Source of the DNA: UBA1858 sp965262455
GTDB taxonomy: Bacteria; Pseudomonadota; Gammaproteobacteria; UBA4575
NCBI GenBank assembly: GCA_965262455.1
Contig: CBDHFH010000002.1
Span: 1-64,000 of the forward strand
DNA: 64,000 nucleotides
Direction of reading: 5' to 3'
This document shows, one piece after another, positions 1 to 10,012 of the stretch. The notes beneath the pieces were generated by a model that did no database searches, was not told the DNA's origin, and worked only from the letters and a program-made list of their open reading frames with translations. The first letter of the stretch is position 1. Each line of letters starts with the position of its first letter. A program made the translations under genes and the position numbers.

Positions 1-161
1 CAGAATGGAATCCCGCAATCCATACAGCGTGCGGCTTGGTCATTCAATTGATCAGAAGGCCATGCATCCATGACCTGATTCCAATCGTGCAGTCTTTCCT
101 CTACCGGACGATATGGCTGTTTAAGTCGTTTAAACTCTATGAATCCATCCACTCTAGCCAT
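1..161 (-). CDS. gltD: Glutamate synthase small subunit, N-terminal fragment
   Basis: This is the first ~53 codons of the NADPH-glutamate synthase small (beta) subunit, which passes electrons from NADPH through FAD and Fe-S clusters to the large subunit. The gene is cut by the left window edge. The reverse strand starts MARVDGFIEFKRLKQPYRPV and runs to a cysteine motif (A-R-C-M-D-C-G-I-P-F) typical of the Fe-S-binding N-terminus of GltD. The ATG lies inside the 3' end of gltB; the two overlap by 8 bp, which suggests translational coupling. The family is usually about 470-490 aa, so nearly 90% lies outside the window. Confidence 0.93.
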   Translation of the reverse strand, partial: MARVDGFIEFKRLKQPYRPVEERLHDWNQVMDAWPSDQLNDQAARCMDCGIPF

Positions 162-3100
162 GTGCAGCCTCCATTACCGCTTCATCTACAGAAGTGCCTT
201 GCGCTTTGGCGCGCTTAATTGCTTCCAACACACGCTTATAGTCTTTCGGCATTACTTTAATAAATTGTGATTGGTAACTTGACCAATCAGATAATATTTT
301 TTCTGCCACTGTACTCTTGGTGTATTCAGCGTGCTTGGTTAGCAACTCTTTAACCGCATCAACATCATCATCGTCTAATGACTCTAGTAGCACCATATCC
401 TGGTTACAGTTGATGGCAAACTTGTCTTTATCTTCTAGCACATAGGCAATGCCACCTGACATGCCTGCAGCAAAATTCCTGCCGGTAGAACCAATCACAA
501 CAACGCGACCACCCGTCATATATTCACAACAATGATCACCGACACCTTCAACCACAGCACTGACTCCGCTATTACGGACGGCGAAACGCTCACCGGCAAT
601 GCCGCGAATATAGGCTTCACCTGAAGTGGCTCCGTAAAAACATACATTCCCTACAATGATATTTTGTTCAGGTACAAAGCTGGAGTGCTTGGAGGAAATA
701 CTATAATTTTCGCTCCTGATAGGCCTTTACCCAGGTAATCATTAGCATCACCTTCTAACGTCATGGTGACGCCTCGCGGCACAAAGGCACCAAAACTCAT
801 GCCTGCCGAGCCATTGAAATGTAAGCGCACCGTGTTATCAGGCAACCCTGTTCCACCATATCGCTTGGTAATGTTGTATCCAAGGATGGTGCCAACACTG
901 CGATTAATATTTTGCACCGGCACAATCAAATCAACGGGTTGTTGATTTTCCAGCGCGTCTTTACATTGTGGCACAAGTGTCGTGACATCCAGTGATTTTT
1001 CTAAGCCGTGGTCTTGCTCTCGAATACAGTACAATTCTGTGCCTGCATGCGGTGTGGGCTTGTGCAAAATTTGCGAAAAGTCCAAACCTTTTGCTTTCCA
1101 ATGATCAAGCGCTTTGCGCACATTTAATTTTTCTACTTGGCCGATCATTTCATCCATGGTTCTAAAACCTAAACTCGCCATGTATTCGCGAATTTCATCG
1201 GCGATAAACTTGAAGAAGTTTTCTACAAACTCAGGTTGGCCGGTAAATTTCTTGCGTAACTCAGGATTTTGAGTAGCAACGCCCACTGGACAAGTATTGA
1301 GGTGGCATACACGCATCATGATGCAGCCCATAACAACAAGTGGCGCAGTTGAGAAACCATATTCCTCTGCACCGAGCAACGCTGCAATAACAACATCACG
1401 CCCCGTTTTCATTTGCCCATCTGCTTGCACAACAATGCGGTCACGCAAGCCATTTTGCACTAACACTTGTTGCGTCTCCGCGATACCTAACTCCCAAGGC
1501 AATCCAGCATGTTTTAGTGAATTCATTGGCGAGGCGCCGGTACCGCCATCATAACCAGAAACAAGCACTACATCAGAATGCGCTTTTGCGACACCAGCAG
1601 CGACTGTGCCCACGCCAACTTCGGCAACCAACTTGACATGTATTCGCGCTTCAGGATTTGAATTCTTTAAGTCATGAATCAGCTGCGCTAAATCTTCAAT
1701 CGAATAAATATCATGATGTGGTGGTGGAGAGATCAAGCCCACGCCCGCAGTTGAATGACGAACTTTAGCTATCCATGGGTACACTTTAGTGCCGGGCAAT
1801 TGTCCACCCTCACCTGGCTTGGCACCCTGAGCCATTTTAATCTGTATGTCATCCGCATTCACCAGATATTCACTGGTGACACCAAAACGTCCGGACGCGA
1901 CTTGCTTAATGGCACTTCGTCGCGAGTCACCATTTGCATCTGGAGTGAAACGATCAGGGTCCTCACCGCCTTCACCGGTATTTGAACGACCTCCGATGCG
2001 ATTCATTGCAATAGCAAGTGTTTCATGTGCTTCCTTACTAATCGAACCGTATGACATTGCCCCAGTGGAAAAACGCTTCATGATTTTTTCAATCGGCTCA
2101 ACTTCATCAATCGAGATTGGCTCTTTTGCAAAGTTAAATTCAAACAGACCGCGCAAGGTAGCAAGATGCTCGCTCTGATTATCAACTCGGTCCGTGTATT
2201 CTTTAAATATTTCATACTGGCCAGAACGCGTTGCGTGCTGTAATTTGAATACTGTCTCAGGATTAAACAAGTGATATTCACCATCGCGCCGCCACTGATA
2301 CTCACCACCCCACTCAAGATCTGGCTTTTTAGCAGGACGCTCTGGAAATGCATTGTGGTGGCGCACACTGATTTCAGCAGCAATTTCTTCCAAACCTATG
2401 CCGCCGATACGCGATGCCGTCCAGGTAAAATATTTATCTACGAAGGCTTTGTTTAAACCAATGGCTTCAAAAATTTGCGCACCTCGATATGACTGCACGC
2501 TTGAAATGCCCATTTTAGCCATAATTTTAATTAGCGATTTGCTCACACCTTTAATGAAATTCTTCACAGCAACATCATGTTCCATTTCAGGAACATAACC
2601 TTTACCGATCAGATCACCTAATGATTCAAAAGCAAGATAAGGATTGACTGCACCCACACCATAACCAAGTAGTACAGCGAAATGGTGTACTTCTCTCGGC
2701 TCTCCTGATTCCAAAATGATACTTACGTGCGTGCGCATTCCATTGCGAATTAAATGATGATGCACACCCGCTGTCGCAAGCAGTGCAGGAATAGGCGCGA
2801 GCGTGGCATCAACGCCACGGTCAGACAAAATTATGTAGGTATAACCATCCGCAATTGCCTGATCAACTTGCTTACAAACTTTTTGTAAAGCAGCATCCAG
2901 GCCGGCCCCGTCTTCTGCCACCGGGTAAAGAATAGGCACCACCGCCGACTTAAAGCCTGGCATGTCCATATCACGTACACGGGCTAGCTCTTCGTTGGTT
3001 AGTACGGGAGTTGATAACGAAATTTGACGGCAACTGTCTGGAGTTGGGTTTAATAAATTCTTTTCCGGGCCTATCGCCGTAGCGACTTGCGTGACAAGTT

Positions 3101-4712
3101 CTTCGCGGATGCCGTCTAAAGGCGGGTTAGTAACTTGTGCAAATAACTGCTTGAAATAGTCATATAACAAACGAGAACGATTAGATAACACTGCCAGTGA
3201 GGCATCAACACCCATCGAGCCAATGGGTTCAGCACCTTTCGCGGCTTTCGGCGCCATTAACACGCGCAAATCTTCATGCGTATAACCAAATGCTTGTTGA
3301 CGCTGCAACAATGTATCGCTGTCAGTACCGTGAATTTGTTTTGCATTAGGCAATTTATCAATCGGCACTAAATTTTCATTCAGCCAATCGCGGTAAGGAT
3401 GCTGAGATGAAAATTCTTTTTTCAATTCTTCGTCGTCAATAATTCTTCCCTGTTTCATATCGACGAGAAAAATACGCCCAGGGTGTAAGCGATCTTTTAT
3501 TACTACATCTTCAGGCGGAATTTCCAGCACGCCGACTTCAGATGCCATCACGACCATGTCATCTTTGGTGACATAGTAGCGTGAAGGTCGCAGTCCATTC
3601 CGATCTAGTACCGCGCCAATCACTTCACCATCAGTGAATGCTACTGATGCTGGTCCGTCCCATGGTTCCATTAAGCATTCATGATATTCATAAAATGCTT
3701 TGCGCTCATCACTCATTGTTTGATGTGCACTCCAGGCTTCTGGAATCATCATTAACACTGCATGAGATAATGGTCGTCCACCCATATGTAGAAATTCAAT
3801 GACGTTATCAAATGTGGCTGAGTCACTGCCTCCATCAACACAGATAGGAAATATTTTATTTAGATCATCGCCAAATAATTCTGACTCACATAATGATTCT
3901 CTGGCGTGCATCCAGTTGGCATTACCTCGTACGGTATTTATTTCACCATTGTGTGCAACGTAGCGAAACGGATGCGCCAAACGCCATGCCGGAAATGTAT
4001 TGGTAGAAAAACGCTGGTGAACTAATGCCAGCGCCGAGTCGAAATCGGGATCCAAGATATCTGGATACATCAACTCCAGCTGCGAAACAGTCAACATGCC
4101 TTTATATATAAAAGTACGCGAGGATAGTGAAGGTATATAAAAACGATCACGCTCGGATAAATCTGAATTCCAGATTTCGTTCTCAATCAACTTGCGAATG
4201 ACATACAGTTTTCTTTCAAAGGCTTGTGCATCTTTAATATCTTCACTGCGCGCAATGAATAGTTGCCTGAATGTTGGTTCGCCCAATTTTGCGGTCGGCC
4301 CTAGACTAGAATCATCAGTCGGCACTTCACGCCAGCCAAGTACAGCCTGACCTTCATCAGCTATGGTACGTTCAATAATGTCTTGGCAATGTTTTGATTG
4401 CTTGGCATCGTTGGGCAGGAATACCAATGCCGCGCCATAGTGACCTAACTGCGGTAAATTAATACCTACGCTAGGGCAAATTTTCTGGAAAAATTTATCC
4501 GGCATTTGCACTAACATACCTACGCCGTCGCCAGTATTTTCTTCACACCCACATGCACCTCGATGAACCAGACGCTTAAGGATGGTTAAACCATTTTCGA
4601 TAATGGCATGTGACTTGCGACCTTTTATGTCTGCAACAAAACCAACACCACAGGAGTCATGTTCGTAATCAGGATCATATAGGCCTTTTGCAGGCGGGTA
4701 AGTATTCTGCAT
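154..4712 (-). CDS. gltB: Glutamate synthase (NADPH) large subunit, with an apparent frameshift near position 690
   Basis: Large (alpha) subunit of NADPH-GOGAT: makes two glutamates from glutamine and 2-oxoglutarate. The start gives a short propeptide before the catalytic Cys21 (context D-S-C-G-V-G) of the class II glutamine amidotransferase domain. The FMN/synthase domain carries the 3Fe-4S cysteines in C-H-L-N-T-C-P-V-G, and the C-terminal beta-helix domain follows. As read, the frame stops at 651 after a nonsense tail. The correct C-terminus (V-E-G-V-G-D-H, ending E-A-A-H-G) continues in another frame to 154. Restoring one base at 689-691, where the coding strand reads CCTCCAAGCAC and CCTCCAAAGCAC would be expected, gives a normal product of about 1519 aa. 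Either an assembly error or a real lesion; the rest of the gene shows no decay. Confidence 0.93.
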
Positions 4713-4812
4713 AGAGGTTCCGCGTTAATGTTAAATTGATAAATAGGGAAGCTAAATTTCTTTATAAAATCACTACTTAGCAGCTCCAGCTCAAGTAGCC
4801 AAAGGGCCGCAA

Positions 4813-4842
4813 ATTATAATGCAGTCGAGTTTACACTAGCAA
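4813..4842 (-). promoter_or_regulatory. Candidate sigma-70 promoter of gltBD
   Basis: On the minus strand TTGCTA (4837-4842) is followed after 18 bp by a perfect TATAAT (4813-4818). It points into gltB about 100 bp upstream of its ATG. The rest of the 264-bp gap upstream of gltB is AT-rich, with no other feature that I can name. Confidence 0.5.
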
Positions 4843-4976
4843 GCATACTAGAGAGCTATACACACGATGTATATCAGTTGAGTGGCAATCAAACACAATA
4901 ACTTGAAAGTAATTAGTCATTTAAAATCATGCAGTTAAAGTAAAAAGTTAAATTATAACTTTGTATTTATCTATAA

Positions 4977-5150
4977 CTAATGGGCTTTAACTTTCTGCTT
5001 ACCACAATTCAAACACTTATAAACTGTGACTAATTTACCCTGCTTTGAGTCAAATTGACTGTCTTTGACCACATGCCATTTGTGGTGACCGTGTTGACAC
5101 AAACCGAGTTTTTTAACGCGACGTTTTTTAAACGGAATAATATTCGACAT
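4977..5150 (-). CDS. Small zinc-ribbon-like protein, 57 aa
   Basis: Short gene read directly from the reverse strand: ATG at 5150, TAG at 4977-4979. The product begins MSNIIPFKKRRVKKLGL and ends Y-K-C-L-N-C-G-K-Q-K-V-K-A-H. It is very basic and has C-x-H-x(2)-H-H-K-W near residue 18 and C-x-x-C near residue 46, an arrangement that could bind one zinc. I recall similar small proteins in many gammaproteobacteria, with the N-terminal I-P-F-K-K and the core K-x-x-Q-F-D-x-K-Q-G-x-L-V-T-V-Y. Their function is unknown to me; a nucleic-acid-binding or ribosome-associated role is only a guess from the charge. It lies upstream of gltB on the same strand. Confidence 0.75.
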   Translation of the reverse strand: MSNIIPFKKRRVKKLGLCQHGHHKWHVVKDSQFDSKQGKLVTVYKCLNCGKQKVKAH

Positions 5151-5255
5151 TCGTCTTTCTGGTTATCGCCAAGTATAAATAGTTAACATCATCATAAGTC
5201 ACTCATGTGTCATTCTTTTTTTGTGATTGTTTTTTCTGTTGCTATTAATACTGAA

Positions 5256-5528
5256 TCACATCTTTGTGGCAAACAACAGTCCTACAAGAAGAAAAACTAC
5301 CGACACGACTAAAAAAATAACGTAACGCAATGCGATCGTTCTATAGATTGTCTTTGGATTGTCGTGCCATAACTGTTTGACGCTATTGAGACGATCCAGC
5401 AAGTAACCTGACACAAAGCCAATCGGCACGAGCAAAATAAGATAAATGCTCAACTGTTCGGATGAACCAATCAGAAATGCAATATAAGCCGAGAGCATGT
5501 AAAACATTGTTGTAGCAAGCGAAAACAT
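5256..5528 (-). CDS. Small membrane protein, 90 aa, function unknown
   Basis: Not a family I recognise. The 90-residue product has about three hydrophobic segments (roughly residues 5-22, 27-45 and 68-86). A short basic/polar loop containing D-R-L-N-S-V-K-Q-L-W-H-D-N-P lies between the second and third. It is most likely an inner-membrane protein. The ATG at 5528 is 55 bp from the divergently transcribed gene on the plus strand. No catalytic motif is visible. The coding call rests on an open frame with sensible codon use and membrane-like composition. Confidence 0.6.
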   Translation of the reverse strand: MFSLATTMFYMLSAYIAFLIGSSEQLSIYLILLVPIGFVSGYLLDRLNSVKQLWHDNPKTIYRTIALRYVIFLVVSVVFLLVGLLFATKM

Positions 5529-5667
5529 TTATCAAGAATAACATGCGCAGTGAGCTTTTGAGCGTAGTAATTTTTCAAATGTAATGTTTAAAAAATTAAT
5601 TAGCCAGCAAGGTAGAAGAAAAAGTTATTCTAGATTAGTATGTCAAAAGAAACACTCGGATAGCAGC

Positions 5668-6108
5668 ATGCTTACTAAAGATAACTTATACATATTAGTA
5701 ACTTACGCAGGCGCATTGCCCTTTATTGCTTGCGCGATGATGCTATATTCAGGGATTGAAACTCTGGAAGGACTGGGTTCTGTCAGCAATATTTCTGCTG
5801 TACTCGCACTTATTATTGTTTCTTTTATCGCGGGAGTGCACCTCGGCACGTCTATATTTTATCGCACCCAAACACCCAAACCGCTCTTTATTATTAGTAA
5901 TGTGATTGCAATATTCGCATGGCTATCATTGCTCATCGCTAATGTGAATGTCGCGATTGCGGTATTAATATTTGCCTTTATTTATTTGCTCGTGGTTGAT
6001 TACTTACTTAAACGCGAACTGTTTATCTCTAAAAGCTATTTCAACACGAGACTCATCGTAACACTCATAACTACAGGCTCGTTACTCATCACTACAAGTA
6101 TAAGTTAA
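5668..6108 (+). CDS. DUF3429-like membrane protein
   Basis: The protein from the internal ATG at 5668 (146 aa) begins MLTKDNLYILVTYAGALPFI and has about five hydrophobic helices. The pattern Y-A-G-A-L-P-F near the N-terminus, then S-F-I-A-G-V-H-L-G in the third helix, resembles the DUF3429 family (S-F-L-G-G-x-H-W-G), whose function is unknown. The frame is open upstream to an ATG at 5584, but those 28 residues are polar, basic and unlike the family, so I prefer 5668. It ends 4 bp before the convergent gene at 6113. Confidence 0.6.
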   Translation: MLTKDNLYILVTYAGALPFIACAMMLYSGIETLEGLGSVSNISAVLALIIVSFIAGVHLGTSIFYRTQTPKPLFIISNVIAIFAWLSLLIANVNVAIAVLIFAFIYLLVVDYLLKRELFISKSYFNTRLIVTLITTGSLLITTSIS

Positions 6109-6112
6109 TTCA

Positions 6113-7429
6113 CTAAGCCGCTTGTTGTTCAGCCAAATCAGCGATACCTTCAATGACTTGCTCAGCAACTTCTGAACTTTGTTCAAATACTAATTGCGCA
6201 TAGCGCTCATCCCTTATAGCGATTTGCTTGAATAGTTCTGTCGCCACCGGCACTGGGTCTGCCACCACCTCTGTGACGGCTTGGTCATTTGCCACCTCTG
6301 CAACATTTGCAACAAATTCGCCTAACGACTCCACTGGAGATGGTGTTTGTTGGGACGCAGGAATACCCTGCACTTCCTGATAGGTCTTAGCCACTTGAAC
6401 TGTGCGAATTGATTGCAAGTTCAATGAAAAGTTAGCTAGCTGTTCTGCATCAATTCCTATGCGAGATGCTTTCTGGAAAGCCGCAGCAAAATCCCCGCGA
6501 TAAAATTTATCTGCAAGACGATCAATCTTATTCACCAGAGTATCTATAGCAGCCTGTTCTTGAGCATTAATATCGCCAGACACTTGATATGTGACTTGTT
6601 TGTTGCGCTGAATTTGTTTATCGATATTTACTGAGATGCCTTCGTCATTGAGCGTCGCTTGTTTTTGCACTTGCTTAGTGAATGATTTCTCTATGTTGAA
6701 ATTGACGGTATCACCCTCTTGTGTTTGGATACTGAGTTGAAAACTACGCGTGCGTTCAACATTTCTTGTTTTTATAAATTCAATCTGTGTTGATGGTGTA
6801 TTTGTGGCTGGTACTGGCGATGAAGTCTTTTCATCAGCATTATTGCCTACGATTGGATTAGTATTTAATTGCTTAGTGCTTGCACTATCAGGGCGTGATG
6901 TTTGTTGCGCGACAACTTCATCAACATTGGGCGCAAACCGATTATCTAATCGCTGCAATCCGCGCTGAATCCGATTAAATGCTCTTTCAATTTGTCGCTC
7001 CAATCTTGGGTTAGACTCAAATCTGGCTTGTAAAATATCTTTGGCCTCATTGAAGCCTTTTTCAATACCCTCGCTCGCTTGGTTGATAATAGCTTGTAAT
7101 TGTTGCTCACTGGCACCAGCATTGCGCGCTTCTCTTAATTCTTGACGCACAAAAGACAATACATTCTTAGCAATTGTAAGCACTGGGGAATCATAGCGTT
7201 GCTCATTGCCCAATTCGACGCGTTTACCCAAGCTGTCAGTCAGCGTTCTCTCAAGTAAAGTAAACGCATTCGCCCGAGAGTAATTGCTCTCCCCAGTAGA
7301 TTCTATGCGTGTCGGTTGTGTGTTCGCAGTGTAATTCGTCTGCGTTGTGACAGAACGTGAGAACCTTGCTGTTAGATCGAAATAAAATTTATTACCCACA
7401 CCATTAGTATCTATAGTCATATAAGCCAC
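6113..7429 (-). CDS. DUF5610-like protein, 438 aa, function unknown
   Basis: A soluble, Gln/Asn/Glu-rich protein with no signal peptide or membrane segment. Residues about 55-165 (A-F-T-L-L-E-R-T-L-T ... V-R-Q-E-L-R-E-A-R-N-A-G-A-S ... G-F-N-E-A-K-D-I-L) form a helical region resembling what I recall of DUF5610. A linker rich in Thr/Ser/Pro follows (about 170-215). A second region (about 215-340) contains a beta-like stretch around F-Q-L-S-I-Q-T-Q-E-G-D-T-V-N and then helices. The last 80 residues are acidic and Val/Ala-rich. Function unknown; the single-gene transcription unit is divergent from the two-component operon. The family assignment is tentative. Confidence 0.6.
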   Translation of the reverse strand: MAYMTIDTNGVGNKFYFDLTARFSRSVTTQTNYTANTQPTRIESTGESNYSRANAFTLLERTLTDSLGKRVELGNEQRYDSPVLTIAKNVLSFVRQELREARNAGASEQQLQAIINQASEGIEKGFNEAKDILQARFESNPRLERQIERAFNRIQRGLQRLDNRFAPNVDEVVAQQTSRPDSASTKQLNTNPIVGNNADEKTSSPVPATNTPSTQIEFIKTRNVERTRSFQLSIQTQEGDTVNFNIEKSFTKQVQKQATLNDEGISVNIDKQIQRNKQVTYQVSGDINAQEQAAIDTLVNKIDRLADKFYRGDFAAAFQKASRIGIDAEQLANFSLNLQSIRTVQVAKTYQEVQGIPASQQTPSPVESLGEFVANVAEVANDQAVTEVVADPVPVATELFKQIAIRDERYAQLVFEQSSEVAEQVIEGIADLAEQQAA

Positions 7430-7649
7430 TCAAAACATTGCGTTATCAATCAGGCTCTATAGTCGGCGGGACTGATCAATCCTCTAATTTTTTACGGTGA
7501 TAGCCAATGATTTCTGGATGGACGGGAAATTTACTTCTCAATAAGATGCATATCATTAACATTATAATTTATATGGGTATATCGAGATGACAATTTTCCA
7601 TACCACGCCCTCGAATAAGGGAGTAAGTAAGTCTATTAGACAGTACATA

Positions 7650-7705
7650 TACGTATTTATACGTAAAGTTCGAACAAAATAAGACTTTCTTCGCATCAAT
7701 ACGTA
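7650..7705. promoter_or_regulatory. Three phased TACGTA sites upstream of the two-component operon
   Basis: The 328-bp gap 7430-7757 between divergent genes contains TACGTA at 7650-7655, 7660-7665 and 7700-7705, each in the context ATACGTA. The spacings are 10 and 40 bp, so all three face the same side of the helix. Short palindromes of this kind fit binding by NarL/FixJ-type HTH regulators, and the downstream operon encodes such a regulator, so autoregulation is a reasonable inference. I see no clear -35/-10 pair or gene in the rest of the gap. Confidence 0.4.
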
Positions 7706-7757
7706 AGTAATCTATCAATAATTTGGTCTATGTTTAAAGAATAGAAATTTCCACTTC

Positions 7758-9362
7758 ATGCAGTCAGCAATTCATCCAGCCAACGAGCAAGAACGCATTG
7801 AGGCGTTAAATGATACCGGGCTTCTGGATACGCCTGCTGAGCAACTGTTCGACAGCATTACCGATACCCTCGCTGCATTACTGGACATGCCGATATCGCT
7901 AGTCTGCTTGGTCGATAGTGAACGCGTATGGTTAAAATCATCATTTGGTTTAGACGGGGTCAGTGATATCCAACGCGATATTGGATTTTGTCCTCACACC
8001 ATCACCCAAAAAGATATTTTTGAAATTAAAGACGCATCTTTAGACAACAGATTTCATGATAGTCCTGTGGTAGCAGGGGAGCCTCATTTGCGTTACTACG
8101 CTGGTGCACCCCTGATAACAAGCGATGGTTATGCACTTGGTACTTTGTGCGTTATGGATTATCAAGCCAGAGAGCTCACTCAGCAACAACGCATACAATT
8201 AAAAAATCTGGCCACCACCACGACAGCACTTATCGAAGCTAGACGACAGTTAAATATTTATCAAGCATCGAAAGAGTTTCAACTTGGCAGCGCAATCGAA
8301 ATGTCTCCTGATGAAACTTATTTAGTAGATAGATCCACGGGCAAAATTAAGTATGCAAACCGAGCTGCCTTGTTAAGTATCGGCATCAGTCTGCAAAAAC
8401 TAACAGAGCTATTATGGAGTGAGGTTCTTATCCAGTTACCTGGTGAGTTAATAGAAAGTTATTTAAATACTGACAAATCATTTTTTTCCACGCCAATTAA
8501 TTTTACCGGCACTCATCAACGCAGTGATGGCTCAACCTACCCTGTTGATTGTCAGATCCAGTCGAATGGACCACATAGCAATACGTTCTTGATAATCTGC
8601 AGAGATATCTCTGATCGAGTCGAAGCCGAAGACAGAGAGAAGTCACTACAAAATAGTGTTGCGCATATGGGTCGTATCAATACTGCCAGCATGCTTTCTT
8701 CTGGACTTGCACATGAGCTTAATCAGCCACTTACTGCAATTAGCCAGTACTGTGACACTGCCCTATCAGCGATCGAAAAAGATAATATACATTCCTCACT
8801 AATTTATGATTCTCTGCAAAAAGCCACCACCCAAGCGTTACGTGCAGGAGAGATTATTAAGCGTTATCGCGCATTTACACAGAAGCGACTTCCGACACGC
8901 ACTTTCGTTGATATAAATAAACTGATCGAAGACACCGTTAATTTATTGAGCCATGACATAACCAAGAAAAACATTATTTTAAACGTCAATATCAGCAATA
9001 ATCTTCCACCGGCAAATATAGACCCTATCCAAATACAACAGGTACTTCTAAATTTAGCGACTAATTGTATCGAAGCATTGAGTGAATTTAATCAAGGTGA
9101 AATTGATATTGATTGCAACAAGACTGACAATGAGATGATTAAGTTTGCCATTACCGACAATGGCCCTGGCATTGATCATGCGTTACTCGATAATTTACTA
9201 ATGCCTAAGACCTCCTCAAAACCTAATGGAACTGGGCTTGGACTCAACATATGTAACTATATTGTTAACTTGCATGCAGGAAAGATCTGGCACGACACTG
9301 CACACACCAATGGAACACGCATCGTATTTACTATTCCGCTACACACAGACATCCATGAATAG
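7758..9362 (+). CDS. GAF-PAS sensor histidine kinase (FixL-like transmitter)
   Basis: Cytoplasmic sensor kinase of 534 aa without membrane segments. Residues about 18-160 form a GAF domain (with C-P-H-T-I and L-R-Y-Y-A-G-A-P-L-I). Residues about 180-290 form a PAS-like domain (R-S-D-G-S-T-Y-P-V-D). The phospho-acceptor is His319 in G-L-A-H-E-L-N-Q-P-L, the sequence typical of FixL/TodS-type kinases. The HATPase domain has an N box (N-L-A-T-N-C-I-E-A-L), G1 (D-N-G-P-G-I-D) and G2 (G-T-G-L-G-L-N-I-C). Its stop overlaps the regulator start by 8 bp, so the pair is probably translationally coupled. The signal is unknown; a free GAF domain suggests a small cytoplasmic ligand or redox cue. Confidence 0.9.
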   Translation: MQSAIHPANEQERIEALNDTGLLDTPAEQLFDSITDTLAALLDMPISLVCLVDSERVWLKSSFGLDGVSDIQRDIGFCPHTITQKDIFEIKDASLDNRFHDSPVVAGEPHLRYYAGAPLITSDGYALGTLCVMDYQARELTQQQRIQLKNLATTTTALIEARRQLNIYQASKEFQLGSAIEMSPDETYLVDRSTGKIKYANRAALLSIGISLQKLTELLWSEVLIQLPGELIESYLNTDKSFFSTPINFTGTHQRSDGSTYPVDCQIQSNGPHSNTFLIICRDISDRVEAEDREKSLQNSVAHMGRINTASMLSSGLAHELNQPLTAISQYCDTALSAIEKDNIHSSLIYDSLQKATTQALRAGEIIKRYRAFTQKRLPTRTFVDINKLIEDTVNLLSHDITKKNIILNVNISNNLPPANIDPIQIQQVLLNLATNCIEALSEFNQGEIDIDCNKTDNEMIKFAITDNGPGIDHALLDNLLMPKTSSKPNGTGLGLNICNYIVNLHAGKIWHDTAHTNGTRIVFTIPLHTDIHE

Positions 9363-9999
9363 TGCTCCCAATAAACCCACTGTGCATATTATTGATGATG
9401 ATGATGCTGTGAGAAATTCAATTTCCATGTCGCTGGCAATTGAAGGCCTGAAAACACAAGAGTTCGCATCTGCTGTTGCATTCTTAAGCCATTATAAAGA
9501 TCAGCCAGGCTGTATTGTTACTGACATTGAGATGCCTGAAATGTCCGGCATCGAGCTTCAGCGTACACTCAAAGAAAGAAACATAGATACACCTATCATC
9601 TTCATTACTGGTGAAGGTAATATACCAATGTCTGTACAGGCTATGAAATCTGGGGCAATTGATTTCATTGAAAAGCCCTTTGTGAAAAAAGATTTATTAC
9701 ACAGTATACACAGCGCATTAGCTGTTGATACTTATACCCGTGAATTAAAACATTCACACGAAGAAATAAATTGTCGTTGTGAACTGCTTACAACACGTGA
9801 AAAGCAAATAATGTTTATGCTGGTAAAAGATCACGCCAAGTTAACTAACAAAGACATTGCTAAGCTGCTAAACATTAGCAAGAGAACTGTAGAAGTTCAC
9901 AGAAGCAGCGTAATGTCAAAAATGCATGCCAAAACACGTTCAGAACTTGTTGAATTATCTAAGTCCTGTGATCTTGAGGAATTTCAAGATCACATCTAA
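9355..9999 (+). CDS. FixJ/NarL-family response regulator
   Basis: Response regulator of 214 aa, partner of the kinase immediately upstream. The receiver domain has the acidic patch I-I-D-D-D-D, phospho-acceptor Asp57 (I-V-T-D-I-E-M-P-E-M-S-G), a conserved Thr (F-I-T-G-E-G) and Lys (I-E-K-P-F). The C-terminal LuxR-type HTH reads L-T-N-K-D-I-A-K-L-L-N-I-S-K-R-T-V-E-V-H-R. The chosen ATG at 9355 overlaps the kinase stop. The frame is open further upstream, but only inside the kinase gene, and those residues match nothing. It probably activates genes through sites like the TACGTA repeats before the operon. Confidence 0.9.
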   Translation: MNSAPNKPTVHIIDDDDAVRNSISMSLAIEGLKTQEFASAVAFLSHYKDQPGCIVTDIEMPEMSGIELQRTLKERNIDTPIIFITGEGNIPMSVQAMKSGAIDFIEKPFVKKDLLHSIHSALAVDTYTRELKHSHEEINCRCELLTTREKQIMFMLVKDHAKLTNKDIAKLLNISKRTVEVHRSSVMSKMHAKTRSELVELSKSCDLEEFQDHI

Positions 10000-10012
10000 A
10001 GCAACTAGCCTG

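Noticed and set aside
1755..2598. Overlapping plus-strand frames of 60-110 codons
   Set aside because: They are shadows of gltB on the opposite strand, with no ribosome site and no recognisable product.
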